Assembly (NCBI GenBank): GCA_913062815.1
Contig: CAJXWZ010000025.1
Span: forward strand, 1-64,000
Length of the DNA stretch: 64,000 bases
Direction: 5' to 3'
Source: an uncultured Colwellia sp.
GTDB lineage: Bacteria; Pseudomonadota; Gammaproteobacteria; Enterobacterales; Alteromonadaceae
Below the pieces are notes generated by a model. That model was given only the letters and a program-made list of their open reading frames with translations, did no database searches and was not told the origin of the DNA. Numbering within the stretch: position 1 is the stretch's first letter; the number at the start of each line of letters is the position of its first letter. This document shows, one piece after another, positions 35,670-44,077 of the stretch. The position numbers and the translations under genes are program-made.

Positions 35670-36359
35670 ATGTGCGAATATCCTATTCATTATGTTGAAA
35701 TTGAAAATATTTATAGTCAAACCATAGGGGCAGGCTATCGTACTATAGCCGTAACGTCTGCTAAACAAGGAGAAGGTAAAACAACTTTGATTAAAGCGAT
35801 AGCGAAAAGAGCACAATTTTCAGGTAAAAATGTGCTTGTAGTCGAACTGAATACTTTCAATCCAGTACTTTCAGAAAAACTTAGGCAATTACCTGAAATA
35901 AAAGATCAAGATATTATTCCGGTTACTGACCAAGGTTATAATTTATTTCCGGCACCTAAAAATATTCAAGACATTATGCGTTACAAGGAATCAAACATAT
36001 TGGTAGGGGCAATTAAAGAATGGTTAACAGAGTACGATTGTGTTTTATTTGACACATCAGGACTGCAATCCCTCAACCAAAGCAATATACCACCAGAAAT
36101 TGTTTGCGAGGTTTGTGAAGGAGCTATACTCATTATTGAAGCAGGAATAACACCTGCTAATTTAATCGAAGAAGGCATACAGAAACTGAAAGTAAGAAAT
36201 GTTAATTTAATCGGCTCTGTCATAAATGATAAGCATAATCCTTCATTACTTACTGAAATAATTAGAGAAACGGCTCGGTTAAATTCAATATTCCCAAGCA
36301 TTATGGCTAAGTTAAGAAAAGCACTAGCATCAATAGTTTTGCTAAATGTCTCTGTATAA
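35670..36359 (+). CDS. sypD: CpsD/BY-kinase-like P-loop ATPase, SypD-like
   Basis: 229 residues. The P-loop is SAKQGEGKTT at about 31-40 and a Walker B-like CVLFDTSGL lies at about 124-132. The second acidic motif of tyrosine autokinases (D-x-D-x-R) is altered to VVELNTFNP, and the C-terminus has no tyrosine cluster. It may therefore be an ATP switch for the co-polymerase rather than a tyrosine kinase. It lies one base after sypC and has no membrane part, so it must act with a separate membrane protein such as the Wzz protein at 26835. Confidence 0.78.
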   Translation: MCEYPIHYVEIENIYSQTIGAGYRTIAVTSAKQGEGKTTLIKAIAKRAQFSGKNVLVVELNTFNPVLSEKLRQLPEIKDQDIIPVTDQGYNLFPAPKNIQDIMRYKESNILVGAIKEWLTEYDCVLFDTSGLQSLNQSNIPPEIVCEVCEGAILIIEAGITPANLIEEGIQKLKVRNVNLIGSVINDKHNPSLLTEIIRETARLNSIFPSIMAKLRKALASIVLLNVSV

Positions 36360-36382
36360 CTCATAAAAGTAGATAAATATTT

Positions 36383-38611
36383 ATGTCCATTGAACTTAAA
36401 AGTAGACCTGCAAAAATCTTGTTTGTTGATGATGAGATAGAAATTCTGAATGCTTTAAAACGGCAAACCAGAGGGTTAGACGAAGAAACCTTCTTTTTTA
36501 GTGACCCAAATGAGGCAGTTGAATTTGTCTACTCTCAAAATATAGATATCATTGTTTCTGATTTGAAAATGCCATCAATGGATGGTGTAACATTATTGTC
36601 TAATATTGCTGAGCGTTGTCCTGAAACAATCAGAATATTACTTACCGGTAATGCAAATGCTGATGTGGTGATTTCTGCTGTTAATAAAGGCCGGATATGG
36701 GGGTTTATCGAAAAACCTTGGCAAGGAGCACAATTAATAGCGTTATTAAAACAAGCCGTGCAAACCAAACAACTCATTCAAACGCGGAGTAATCAATTAT
36801 ATAAGGAGTTGGAACAAGCAAAAGTAATGGCTGATGCAGGATTAAATGCTAAAAATGAGTTTTTAGCAGTAATGAGTCATGAAATTAGAACCCCGATGAC
36901 CGCTATTTTAGGCTCTTTGGAGCTATTAGCTGATACCAGCATAGGACCTAAACAAGATAATCTAGTAAATAATGCACTTGGCGCAGGAAAAGCACTTTTA
37001 TCGGTGGTAAATAACGTCCTTGATTACTCAAAAATAGAAGCAGGTAAACTTTCATTAAATAGTAATAAATTTTCAATATTAAATTCTGTTGATTATTTAC
37101 ATGACATATTTATTGATACTGCTAAAGCCAAGAAAATATCATTAATGTTTTGCCTTTCACCGTCAATTTCTGAACAATTTATGCTAGATGAACAAAGGTT
37201 AAATCAAGTACTTATTAATTTAATTGGCAATGCAATTAAATTCACTGACTCTGGCGGCGTTGAACTGAGTATACATTCTGATGATAAAGATCTATTTTTT
37301 GAAGTGACCGATACCGGCATTGGGATTAACAAAGTAGATATTGAAGTGTTATTTGATGAATTCGTCCAAGTTGATTCGTCCTATCAACGACAATATGAAG
37401 GTACAGGTTTAGGTTTAGCTATTTCAAAACAACTGGTGGCATTGATGGGCGGAAAACTATCGGTCAGCTCTACTGTGGGTAAAGGGAGTACATTTAATTT
37501 TCAACTACCTCATCGATATTATGATAAAGCACTTATCGATGAAGAAAAATTGGTGAAACAAAAAGTTAGTTTAATTAACTTTGATGCTTTTTGTGAGCGA
37601 GCTTTAACAAAGCAACTTCAGCTGTGGAATTGTGACGTCACTTTGGTTAAAGAAAAAAGTTTAAAGCAACAACTATATATAGAAGGGCGTACTGAGTTAC
37701 CAGTTAAAGCAGATAAAATGCGTTATCTACCGCCAAGTGTAGAAAGTATTTTTGTAGATAACTATCAAGTTTTGTTAAGTGAAATCTTTGGAGGTTCAAT
37801 TCAAAAGGCAACTTCCTTTGATAATGAGCAAGTTATAGAAACGGGTAATAATGAAAGTATACTCGTTGTAGAAGACAGTTTACCAAACCAACTTGTTGCC
37901 CAAGCAATGTTGGAAAATGCAAATTATAAGGTTGATATCGCATCTAATGGTATAGAAGCCATTGAATTTGTAAAAAGCAATAGTTATAGGCTTGTTTTGA
38001 TGGATTTATCTATGCCAAAAATGGATGGGGCTCAAGCGTGTGAAATTCTTAGAAGTGAAGGGGGGAGATTTGCGGACCTCCCTATTTGGGCGATGACAGC
38101 CAATGTAGCAAAAAGGGATATTCAACACTGTATGGAAGCAGGGATGGATGATTTTATTGAAAAACCTATAAATCGAAAGTTACTATTGACTAAAATTCAT
38201 AGTTTATTAACAGCTGAATATGACGAACAATCTAATAACAAGGTGTTTGACCTTGACGTTATTAACACACTCGACTCGAATATAGTTAAACAGCTTGTTA
38301 AAGATACAGGTATTGATGTTTTCTCCAAGATTTTAATGCTCTTTATTGACGAAACATTACGAAGGGTTGATCGTATTGAGCAAGCTTTTAAAGGCAGGGT
38401 TTACACAGAAATAAAAAATGAAGCACATGCTATCAAAAGTAGTTCAGCAACTATTGGTGCGATGAAGCTAAACCATTTAGCTATAATGCTTGAGCGTGAC
38501 AGCAATGAAGGCAACCAAGAAAAATTAGAACCGATTGTTGCTATATTGTTGGATACCGCAAATGCAGCTATTTCTGAATTAAAGCAATATAAGGAAAAAC
38601 GCTGTGTCTGA
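36383..38611 (+). CDS. sypF: Soluble hybrid histidine kinase REC-HK-REC-HPt, SypF-like
   Basis: 742 residues. Receiver domain 1 (about 11-128) has Asp60 in VSDLKMP. The kinase core has phospho-His166 in MSHEIRTPM, NLIGNAIKFT, DTGIGI and GTGLGLAIS. Receiver 2 (about 490-610) has its Asp in LVLMDLSMP. The HPt domain (about 640-735) has its His in NEAHAIKSSS. There is no transmembrane segment. Vibrio fischeri SypF also ends in receiver and HPt and passes phosphate to SypG; here the input is a receiver domain, so another kinase could drive it. It overlaps the next gene by eight bases. Confidence 0.85.
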   Translation: MSIELKSRPAKILFVDDEIEILNALKRQTRGLDEETFFFSDPNEAVEFVYSQNIDIIVSDLKMPSMDGVTLLSNIAERCPETIRILLTGNANADVVISAVNKGRIWGFIEKPWQGAQLIALLKQAVQTKQLIQTRSNQLYKELEQAKVMADAGLNAKNEFLAVMSHEIRTPMTAILGSLELLADTSIGPKQDNLVNNALGAGKALLSVVNNVLDYSKIEAGKLSLNSNKFSILNSVDYLHDIFIDTAKAKKISLMFCLSPSISEQFMLDEQRLNQVLINLIGNAIKFTDSGGVELSIHSDDKDLFFEVTDTGIGINKVDIEVLFDEFVQVDSSYQRQYEGTGLGLAISKQLVALMGGKLSVSSTVGKGSTFNFQLPHRYYDKALIDEEKLVKQKVSLINFDAFCERALTKQLQLWNCDVTLVKEKSLKQQLYIEGRTELPVKADKMRYLPPSVESIFVDNYQVLLSEIFGGSIQKATSFDNEQVIETGNNESILVVEDSLPNQLVAQAMLENANYKVDIASNGIEAIEFVKSNSYRLVLMDLSMPKMDGAQACEILRSEGGRFADLPIWAMTANVAKRDIQHCMEAGMDDFIEKPINRKLLLTKIHSLLTAEYDEQSNNKVFDLDVINTLDSNIVKQLVKDTGIDVFSKILMLFIDETLRRVDRIEQAFKGRVYTEIKNEAHAIKSSSATIGAMKLNHLAIMLERDSNEGNQEKLEPIVAILLDTANAAISELKQYKEKRCV

Positions 38612-40103
38612 AAGTCACTTATACAATAAGTATATTTTTCCAGACCTTCATGAAGTTAAAGTTATTCGAGCTGAGGTTGGGCGAATACTTGTAAAGCTAA
38701 ACGTGCAAAAGCATTATCACAATAAAATTTTATTAGCATTATCAGAGTATTTAACAAACTTAGTTAAACATTCAAAGCCTAAGACAACTAAGGTTTCAGT
38801 CGATATTGTGCGTAGTAATGATGGATTGTCTTTTATTATTCAGGATGATGGCGGTTATTTTACCGGTCTAGAACGAGGGATTACTTTTCATCAACCACCT
38901 CAATTTGATGAGTCAGGCATGGGACTTGATATTATATTCCACCTTTTCCCTCTCAGTCTTTATAGTAGAAAAGGTAAACAGAATGTCTTTAAATTTAGTC
39001 TATGCCCAAACGAAATTAACTCATCAAATGTCATTGCCATAATAGATGATGAACCTATGCAAAGAACGTTGCTAACTTCATATTTATCAGAGCAATATAG
39101 TGTAGTTAGTTACCAAGATGGCCAAGACTTTCTTACGAATATGTCGAAGGAACGATTTGATTTAGTCATCTGTGATATTGAAATGCCAAATATTGACGGC
39201 CTTGCGGTAAAAAGTGCACTGCAAAATGACCCTGAGATGTCGCAAGTACCTTTTATTTTTTTAACGGCGAATGATGACCCTAAAATGGAAGTATCGGCAA
39301 GTGAGCTAGGAATAGATAATTACCTAACTAAACCAATCAGTAAGGAGAGGTTATTGATGTCTATAGAGCGAACGCTTATTAGAAATCGTCAACTTAGTCA
39401 TCAATCACATCAAGTTTTTAATAACGCATTAAAACCAAACATACTCAATAACAATAACCATTATTCAATGGCACTAAGGACTCTTTCTCCAGAAATCGGC
39501 GGAGGTGATTTTGTTGTGCAAAAATCATTTGCCAATAGAGAAATATTAATTCTAGCTGACGTAATGGGGCATGATGCCACATCAAAACTATTTGCCCATT
39601 CCTTTGATGGATATATCAAAGGGTTGATTGAACAAACCGCAGATATACGTATTGCGGATATATTTACCCTTTTGTCTAAGCAGGTATTTAACGACCCACT
39701 GTTAAGTGAAATGCTGCTCACTTGCGTAGGCATAGAGTTAAATGAAAATTATATTGACCTTGTTAGTGCTGGACACCCTAGTCCGAAAATATTAAGTAAT
39801 AAAAGCATAGAGGAAGTAAGCCTTGTAGGTCGGTTGCCAGGGGTTTGTGCAGATACTAGTTATTGCACTAAACGTATCAATTTGGTAGCAAATCAACGCA
39901 TGTTACTTTTTACTGATGGTTTTTTAGATTGGGCAGAGAGCGATCAACAGTCAAACTTATTTTTAGACGCTATTGCTAAACTGAATGAAAAAGGTGATTT
40001 ACTATCAGTTGAACAATTGTCAGACGCTATTTACAGTGAACTTATAAGTTATTGCGGTGAATTAAATGATGATATGACTTTTATTGTTGTAGAAAAAGAT
40101 TAA
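38604..40103 (+). CDS. sypE: RsbW-like kinase / receiver / PP2C phosphatase, SypE-like
   Basis: 499 residues from a GTG start inside the end of sypF. Three domains in order: a HATPase serine-kinase domain of RsbW type (about 15-135; LLALSEYLTNLVKHS and GMGLDIIFH), a receiver (about 143-260; Asp191 in VICDIEMP) and a PP2C/SpoIIE phosphatase (about 285-498; SPEIGGGDFV, LADVMGHD, FTDGFLDWAES, ELNDDMTFIVV). This exact architecture is that of SypE, which phosphorylates and dephosphorylates SypA in response to its receiver. Both active sites look intact. It should set the state of the STAS protein encoded at 32345. Confidence 0.88.
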   Translation: MSESHLYNKYIFPDLHEVKVIRAEVGRILVKLNVQKHYHNKILLALSEYLTNLVKHSKPKTTKVSVDIVRSNDGLSFIIQDDGGYFTGLERGITFHQPPQFDESGMGLDIIFHLFPLSLYSRKGKQNVFKFSLCPNEINSSNVIAIIDDEPMQRTLLTSYLSEQYSVVSYQDGQDFLTNMSKERFDLVICDIEMPNIDGLAVKSALQNDPEMSQVPFIFLTANDDPKMEVSASELGIDNYLTKPISKERLLMSIERTLIRNRQLSHQSHQVFNNALKPNILNNNNHYSMALRTLSPEIGGGDFVVQKSFANREILILADVMGHDATSKLFAHSFDGYIKGLIEQTADIRIADIFTLLSKQVFNDPLLSEMLLTCVGIELNENYIDLVSAGHPSPKILSNKSIEEVSLVGRLPGVCADTSYCTKRINLVANQRMLLFTDGFLDWAESDQQSNLFLDAIAKLNEKGDLLSVEQLSDAIYSELISYCGELNDDMTFIVVEKD

Positions 40104-40396
40104 GTAAACCTAAGATCTGTTGCTCTTGCATTCTCTAATAAGCTAGCTCTATGTCGCGATACGCTAAAGTGCAATAACGCAGTAGATATAGCTAATAAAC
40201 GCTGTTTTTCGGATTAATTTAAATGCTTTTTGCTCTTTGTTCCGAGGTATTTATGTAGAAAGACTATGCTAAATTCCTCGAGTCGTGTTTAAAAAGCATT
40301 TAATGCAAACAAAATTTAACCATGAAAGATCAACAATCCCTAATATATTAGCTAAACTAAAGGTATGCAGATATTTTTAAAGGGATAATTTTATAT
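40104..40396. other. Intergenic region between sypE-like and sypG-like genes
   Basis: 293 bases, unusual in an otherwise tightly packed locus. It contains the nested inverted repeat at 40219-40303. No sigma-54-type site was found before sypG, which would allow the activator to be made independently of its own promoters. A standard promoter is likely here but not placed. Confidence 0.5.
40219..40303. repeat. Nested inverted repeat (long hairpin)
   Basis: The outer arms TTAAATGCTTTTT (40219-40231) and AAAAAGCATTTAA (40291-40303) are a perfect 13-base inverted repeat. Inside, CGAGGTATTTA (40243-40253) and TAAATTCCTCG (40270-40280) pair with one mismatch. The whole forms a two-storey hairpin of 85 bases. 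It could end the sypE transcript, structure the sypG leader, or be a small palindromic mobile repeat. Confidence 0.55.
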
Positions 40397-41815
40397 ATGC
40401 CTACTACAAGAGTCTTAATTGTTGAGGATAGCCAGACATTATCAGCTGTATATGGAAGCTATTTAGCAAACGAACCATACCAGCTAGCATTTACTGAAAA
40501 TGGAGCGGATGCCTTAGACATAATAAAAAGTGATCCTCCTAAGTTGCTCATATTAGATCTAAACCTTCCTGATGTGGACGGCATGACTATATTGCAATAT
40601 ATTCATGAACATCAAATACCTACAGTTGTTGTCGTTTTAACTGCTCATGGTTCTGTTGACTTGGCTGTAGATGCCATGAAATACGGAGCGTTCGATTTTA
40701 TTAGTAAACCGATAGAGGCGAAACGTTTACAAATAACTTTAAGAAATGCCAGTAAAAATCATGAGCTGAAACAAATTGTTGATGTGTTTAAGGAGAAATA
40801 TGAACGTGATAAGTATCACGGTTTTATTGGTTCTTCACCTGAAATGCAAAGCGTTTATCATATCATTGAGAATGCAGCGCCAAGTCAGGCCACTGTTTTT
40901 GTCACCGGAGAAAGTGGTACAGGCAAAGAGTTGTGCGCTGAGGCGTTACATAAGCAAAGTCCGCGAAGTCATAATAAATTTGTTGCCTTAAATTGCGCGG
41001 CAATTCCAAATGAATTAATGGAAAGTGAAATTTTTGGACACGTAAAAGGCGCATTTACAGGGGCATTAAAAGACAGAGAAGGCGCTGCTACGCTAGCGAA
41101 TGAAGGGACATTGTTTTTAGATGAGCTATGTGAAATGAATATCGAGCTACAGAGTAAAATACTTCGCTTTGTTCAAACGGGTACCTTCCAAAAAGTTGGC
41201 TCAAGCAAATTAGAAAAAGTTAACGTACGTTTTATCTGCGCTACAAATAAAGCGCCACTAAAAGAAGTAGAAGAGGGAAGGTTTAGAGAAGATCTCTATT
41301 ATCGGCTGCATGTCATCCCCATTCACTTACCTGCTTTGAAAGAAAGAGGGGCTGATATCCTAAAAATTGCCACGAGTTTTCTGAGTAATATATGTAATGA
41401 AGAGCGCAAAGCTTTTAAGCAGTTTAGTAAAGCAGTTGAGAAAATTTTTCTCAACTATTCTTGGCCTGGTAATGTCAGAGAACTAGAAAATGTGATTCGA
41501 AATTTAGTTGTTTTAAATAATGGCGAAGAAGTATTGCCTTCAATGTTACCACCACCGTTAAATGGGCAAGATGTTAACTTGGCTACTAAGTTATTTGTCA
41601 GTGAAGTAAATTCAGATCCTACCAATAGTAACGTAGCCGTTGCTCAAAATAATGATATCACCCCTTTATGGCTTGTGGAGAAAGGTGTTATTGAAGAAGC
41701 CGTGCGGTTTTGCGAGGGTAATATTCCTAAAGCTGCGGCTTTATTAGAAGTGAGCCCATCAACAATATATAGAAAAAAACAGGCTTGGGATGAATTAGAC
41801 GCTAAAATTTTATAG
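40397..41815 (+). CDS. sypG: Sigma-54-dependent response regulator, SypG-like
   Basis: 472 residues. Receiver about 4-120 with Asp54 (LLILDLNLP). AAA+ domain about 142-375 with Walker A GESGTGKE at 171-178, the sigma-54-contact loop GAFTGA at 218-223 and Walker B-type TLFLDEL. A Fis-type helix-turn-helix is at about 435-470 (IPKAAALLEVSPSTIYRKK). It is the only bacterial enhancer-binding protein in the window and sits among several -24/-12 promoter matches. By analogy with SypG it is phosphorylated through the SypF-like HPt and opens sigma-54 promoters of the locus. Confidence 0.92.
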   Translation: MPTTRVLIVEDSQTLSAVYGSYLANEPYQLAFTENGADALDIIKSDPPKLLILDLNLPDVDGMTILQYIHEHQIPTVVVVLTAHGSVDLAVDAMKYGAFDFISKPIEAKRLQITLRNASKNHELKQIVDVFKEKYERDKYHGFIGSSPEMQSVYHIIENAAPSQATVFVTGESGTGKELCAEALHKQSPRSHNKFVALNCAAIPNELMESEIFGHVKGAFTGALKDREGAATLANEGTLFLDELCEMNIELQSKILRFVQTGTFQKVGSSKLEKVNVRFICATNKAPLKEVEEGRFREDLYYRLHVIPIHLPALKERGADILKIATSFLSNICNEERKAFKQFSKAVEKIFLNYSWPGNVRELENVIRNLVVLNNGEEVLPSMLPPPLNGQDVNLATKLFVSEVNSDPTNSNVAVAQNNDITPLWLVEKGVIEEAVRFCEGNIPKAAALLEVSPSTIYRKKQAWDELDAKIL

Positions 41816-42733
41816 GCTAATGTGAGTAATTATAGGGTAATGGTCTGAATAATTGACAACATCGATACGTTCTCTTGAACATATCATCATGTTCGAATTA
41901 ATAAAAACATGGTCGATAGCAACTGTTAAAAATGGCAATATATTTTGTATGTTAGGCCATGAACCTTTGAAACTTCCATTTAATGTCGTTGTGAAAAGTT
42001 TTATTCTCGCTGAGAAGCTTGAAAGATTAAAATCACCAACGATTAATATACTTTCACTTTTCAACAATTTTATTTGGCTAGCTAACTGGTACAAAGTATT
42101 GTTTCTTTTTTTCCAAAGCTCTTTTGTGCGCGGTGACGGAGGATGTAATGTGAATAAATGAATTGTTTCATTAGTATAGTGCCATTGCATTTGTATAAGA
42201 TGAGAGTTGTTTTGGTGTTTGAAGTATTTTTCTTTTGTAAATGGATGTTGACTCAATATTAATTGGTCTGTTGCTATATGTTCTGCTAAAGAAATACCGG
42301 TGACAAAATATGGATATATAGGACTTAACTGATTGATAAGCTCCTTTCTTGCTAATGGGCTGATTTCTTGTAATACCACCAGATCATAGTTTGTCCCCAT
42401 TAATAGCGAGACTAATTTTCGGTTATCATTTTCATTATATCTATTATTGAATTGAAAAACACTGATGCGGTTATTGCATTGTTTGCTTGAATGTAAGCTG
42501 CTATCTATAGTTATCAAAGTACCTATAATACTAAGGTGTAGCATAAAGGTGTAAATCACAATCTTTGTCTTAAGATAGTTAACTAATAGTACAAGTAAAA
42601 TAATATAAGCGATCAAAATGACCAGGGGAGACGCCAATAAGTTTTCCAAATACCATGGAGAGTATACATCAGGTCGTACTAACCAAATAAATGATGGACT
42701 TGCTAATATTAAAAATAAAGATTTTCGTTCCAT
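41810..42733 (-). CDS. Membrane-anchored endonuclease/exonuclease/phosphatase-family protein
   Basis: 307 residues from the ATG at 42733, which has AGGA seven bases upstream; a TTG at 42754 is an alternative. Hydrophobic segments at about 10-25, 37-54 and 60-80 precede an EEP domain: VLQEISP, then VGDFNLSSFSARIKLF and SDHYPIITHI at the end. Substrates of this fold range from DNA to phospholipids and inositol phosphates, so the function is open. It runs opposite to sypG and its stop codon abuts and overlaps the sypG end. Its place inside a polysaccharide locus is unusual. Confidence 0.75.
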   Translation of the reverse strand: MERKSLFLILASPSFIWLVRPDVYSPWYLENLLASPLVILIAYIILLVLLVNYLKTKIVIYTFMLHLSIIGTLITIDSSLHSSKQCNNRISVFQFNNRYNENDNRKLVSLLMGTNYDLVVLQEISPLARKELINQLSPIYPYFVTGISLAEHIATDQLILSQHPFTKEKYFKHQNNSHLIQMQWHYTNETIHLFTLHPPSPRTKELWKKRNNTLYQLASQIKLLKSESILIVGDFNLSSFSARIKLFTTTLNGSFKGSWPNIQNILPFLTVAIDHVFINSNMMICSRERIDVVNYSDHYPIITHISL

Positions 42734-43039
42734 ATCATTATCCTGTTCAACCAAGCGTTAATCATCTATTCTGCAACATTTCTGCCAATTCATTTCAGCC
42801 ATAACATAATTTTCAGCTAACCTGCATTGTTGCTAACATCTGCCAATAGATGCTTTTTAATTTGACAATATTCATTGGCGTTTCAACATTATTCTGCTTT
42901 GCAAAATAAAAAATACCACTCTCGTTTTGCAAACATTGTTATTCATCAATCATGTTAACTTTATGATAAATAGTTGAATTATTATCTGGCCTGTTTTGTG
43001 CTCATAAACAGATAGGCTAAATAGTTTTTTGAGGTTTGT
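42734..43039. other. Divergent intergenic region upstream of the second polysaccharide operon
   Basis: 306 bases between the minus-strand EEP gene and the plus-strand glycosyltransferase. It holds the sigma-54-type promoter at 42987. Two partial copies of the TTGCAAA motif (42898-42910 and 42927-42939) lie 50-90 bases upstream of that promoter, neither with the complete GCA-N3-TGC. No RNA gene was seen. Confidence 0.5.
42987..43002 (+). promoter_or_regulatory. Candidate sigma-54 promoter of the second polysaccharide operon
   Basis: TGGCCTGTTTTGTGCT has TGGC, exact GG-N10-GC spacing and TGCT. It lies 37 bases upstream of the first ATG of a five-gene operon, which has TTTGAGG before it. Confidence 0.65.
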
Positions 43040-44077
43040 ATGGCAGGTACACAACATAAAATTTGTTTATTAATAGATAGTAAGACTTACGGCGGAATTG
43101 AAACCCATGTTTGTCATTTAGCAAAAGGATTAGTAGCGAGTGGCAAGCAAGTGTGTATTGTGCTGATCACCGATCATGGCTTTCACCCTGTTTTTGATCA
43201 GGACGACTCAATTAAGTCAATTATGTACAAAGCCGAAAAAGGAATATTTTCACTTTTTAGTTTACTTGAAAAATTAGAAGTAGACCTTATTCATACTCAC
43301 GGTTACAAAGCCGGTATTTTTGGCCGACTGTTTGGGTTTATATACCAAAAGGCGATTGTCTCTACTTTTCACGCAGGGGAAAGAGGAAATCTTAAAATGC
43401 GCTTCTATTGTTGGTTGGATAGAGTTACGGCTTTTCGTTCTACTTGTATCTGTGTTTCTAAGCAAATAGCGCAATCGATTAGCAGTAATACTACTGTGAT
43501 TCAAAACTTTGTTGAGATGCCTAAAGAAGACAATTTGGATACTAAACAAGCCAAGAAAATTGCTTTTGTTGGTCGGTTTAGTTTTGAAAAGGGTCCTGAT
43601 CTATTTTATCAGATAGTAACAAAATTGCCTGAAATGGAATTTACCATGTTTGGCGATGGACCAATGTTTAGACAAATAAATCGGTTAAAACCTAGAAACT
43701 TAACGTTAGTCGGTCAAGTCAATTCCATGTCTGGTTACTGGTCACAAATAAAATTGCTTTGTATCACCAGTCGCGAAGAAGGACTCCCTTTGGTTGCTTT
43801 AGAAGCATTAGCGAGAGGTATTCCTGTGGTTAGTTATGATGTTGGTGGTTTAGCAAGTGTTGTGCATGATAACCAGACAGGTTGGTTGATCCCTCCTTTA
43901 AATGAACATGCCTTTATCAACCGTCTGAAAAAAATAGCAAAATTTAATCACTCAAGTAGCGATAAGATTGCACTATTTTCAAAAAACTATATCAAAACAA
44001 ATTTTTCATCTAGAGCTATCATTCCTAAGATAATTCAATGTTATAGCTCTGCACTTATGGAGCAGGGCTATGCTTAA
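43040..44077 (+). CDS. Glycosyltransferase family 4 (SypH position)
   Basis: 345 residues, GT-B fold. DSKTYGGIETHVCHLAKGL at the N-terminus is the acceptor-side Gly-rich loop. SREEGLPLVALEALARGIPVVSYDVGG at about 249-275 is the E-x7-E donor site. It heads the operon directly after the sigma-54-type promoter, and its stop overlaps the flippase gene by eight bases. It likely adds one sugar of the lipid-linked repeat unit; the sugar is unknown. Confidence 0.85.
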   Translation: MAGTQHKICLLIDSKTYGGIETHVCHLAKGLVASGKQVCIVLITDHGFHPVFDQDDSIKSIMYKAEKGIFSLFSLLEKLEVDLIHTHGYKAGIFGRLFGFIYQKAIVSTFHAGERGNLKMRFYCWLDRVTAFRSTCICVSKQIAQSISSNTTVIQNFVEMPKEDNLDTKQAKKIAFVGRFSFEKGPDLFYQIVTKLPEMEFTMFGDGPMFRQINRLKPRNLTLVGQVNSMSGYWSQIKLLCITSREEGLPLVALEALARGIPVVSYDVGGLASVVHDNQTGWLIPPLNEHAFINRLKKIAKFNHSSSDKIALFSKNYIKTNFSSRAIIPKIIQCYSSALMEQGYA

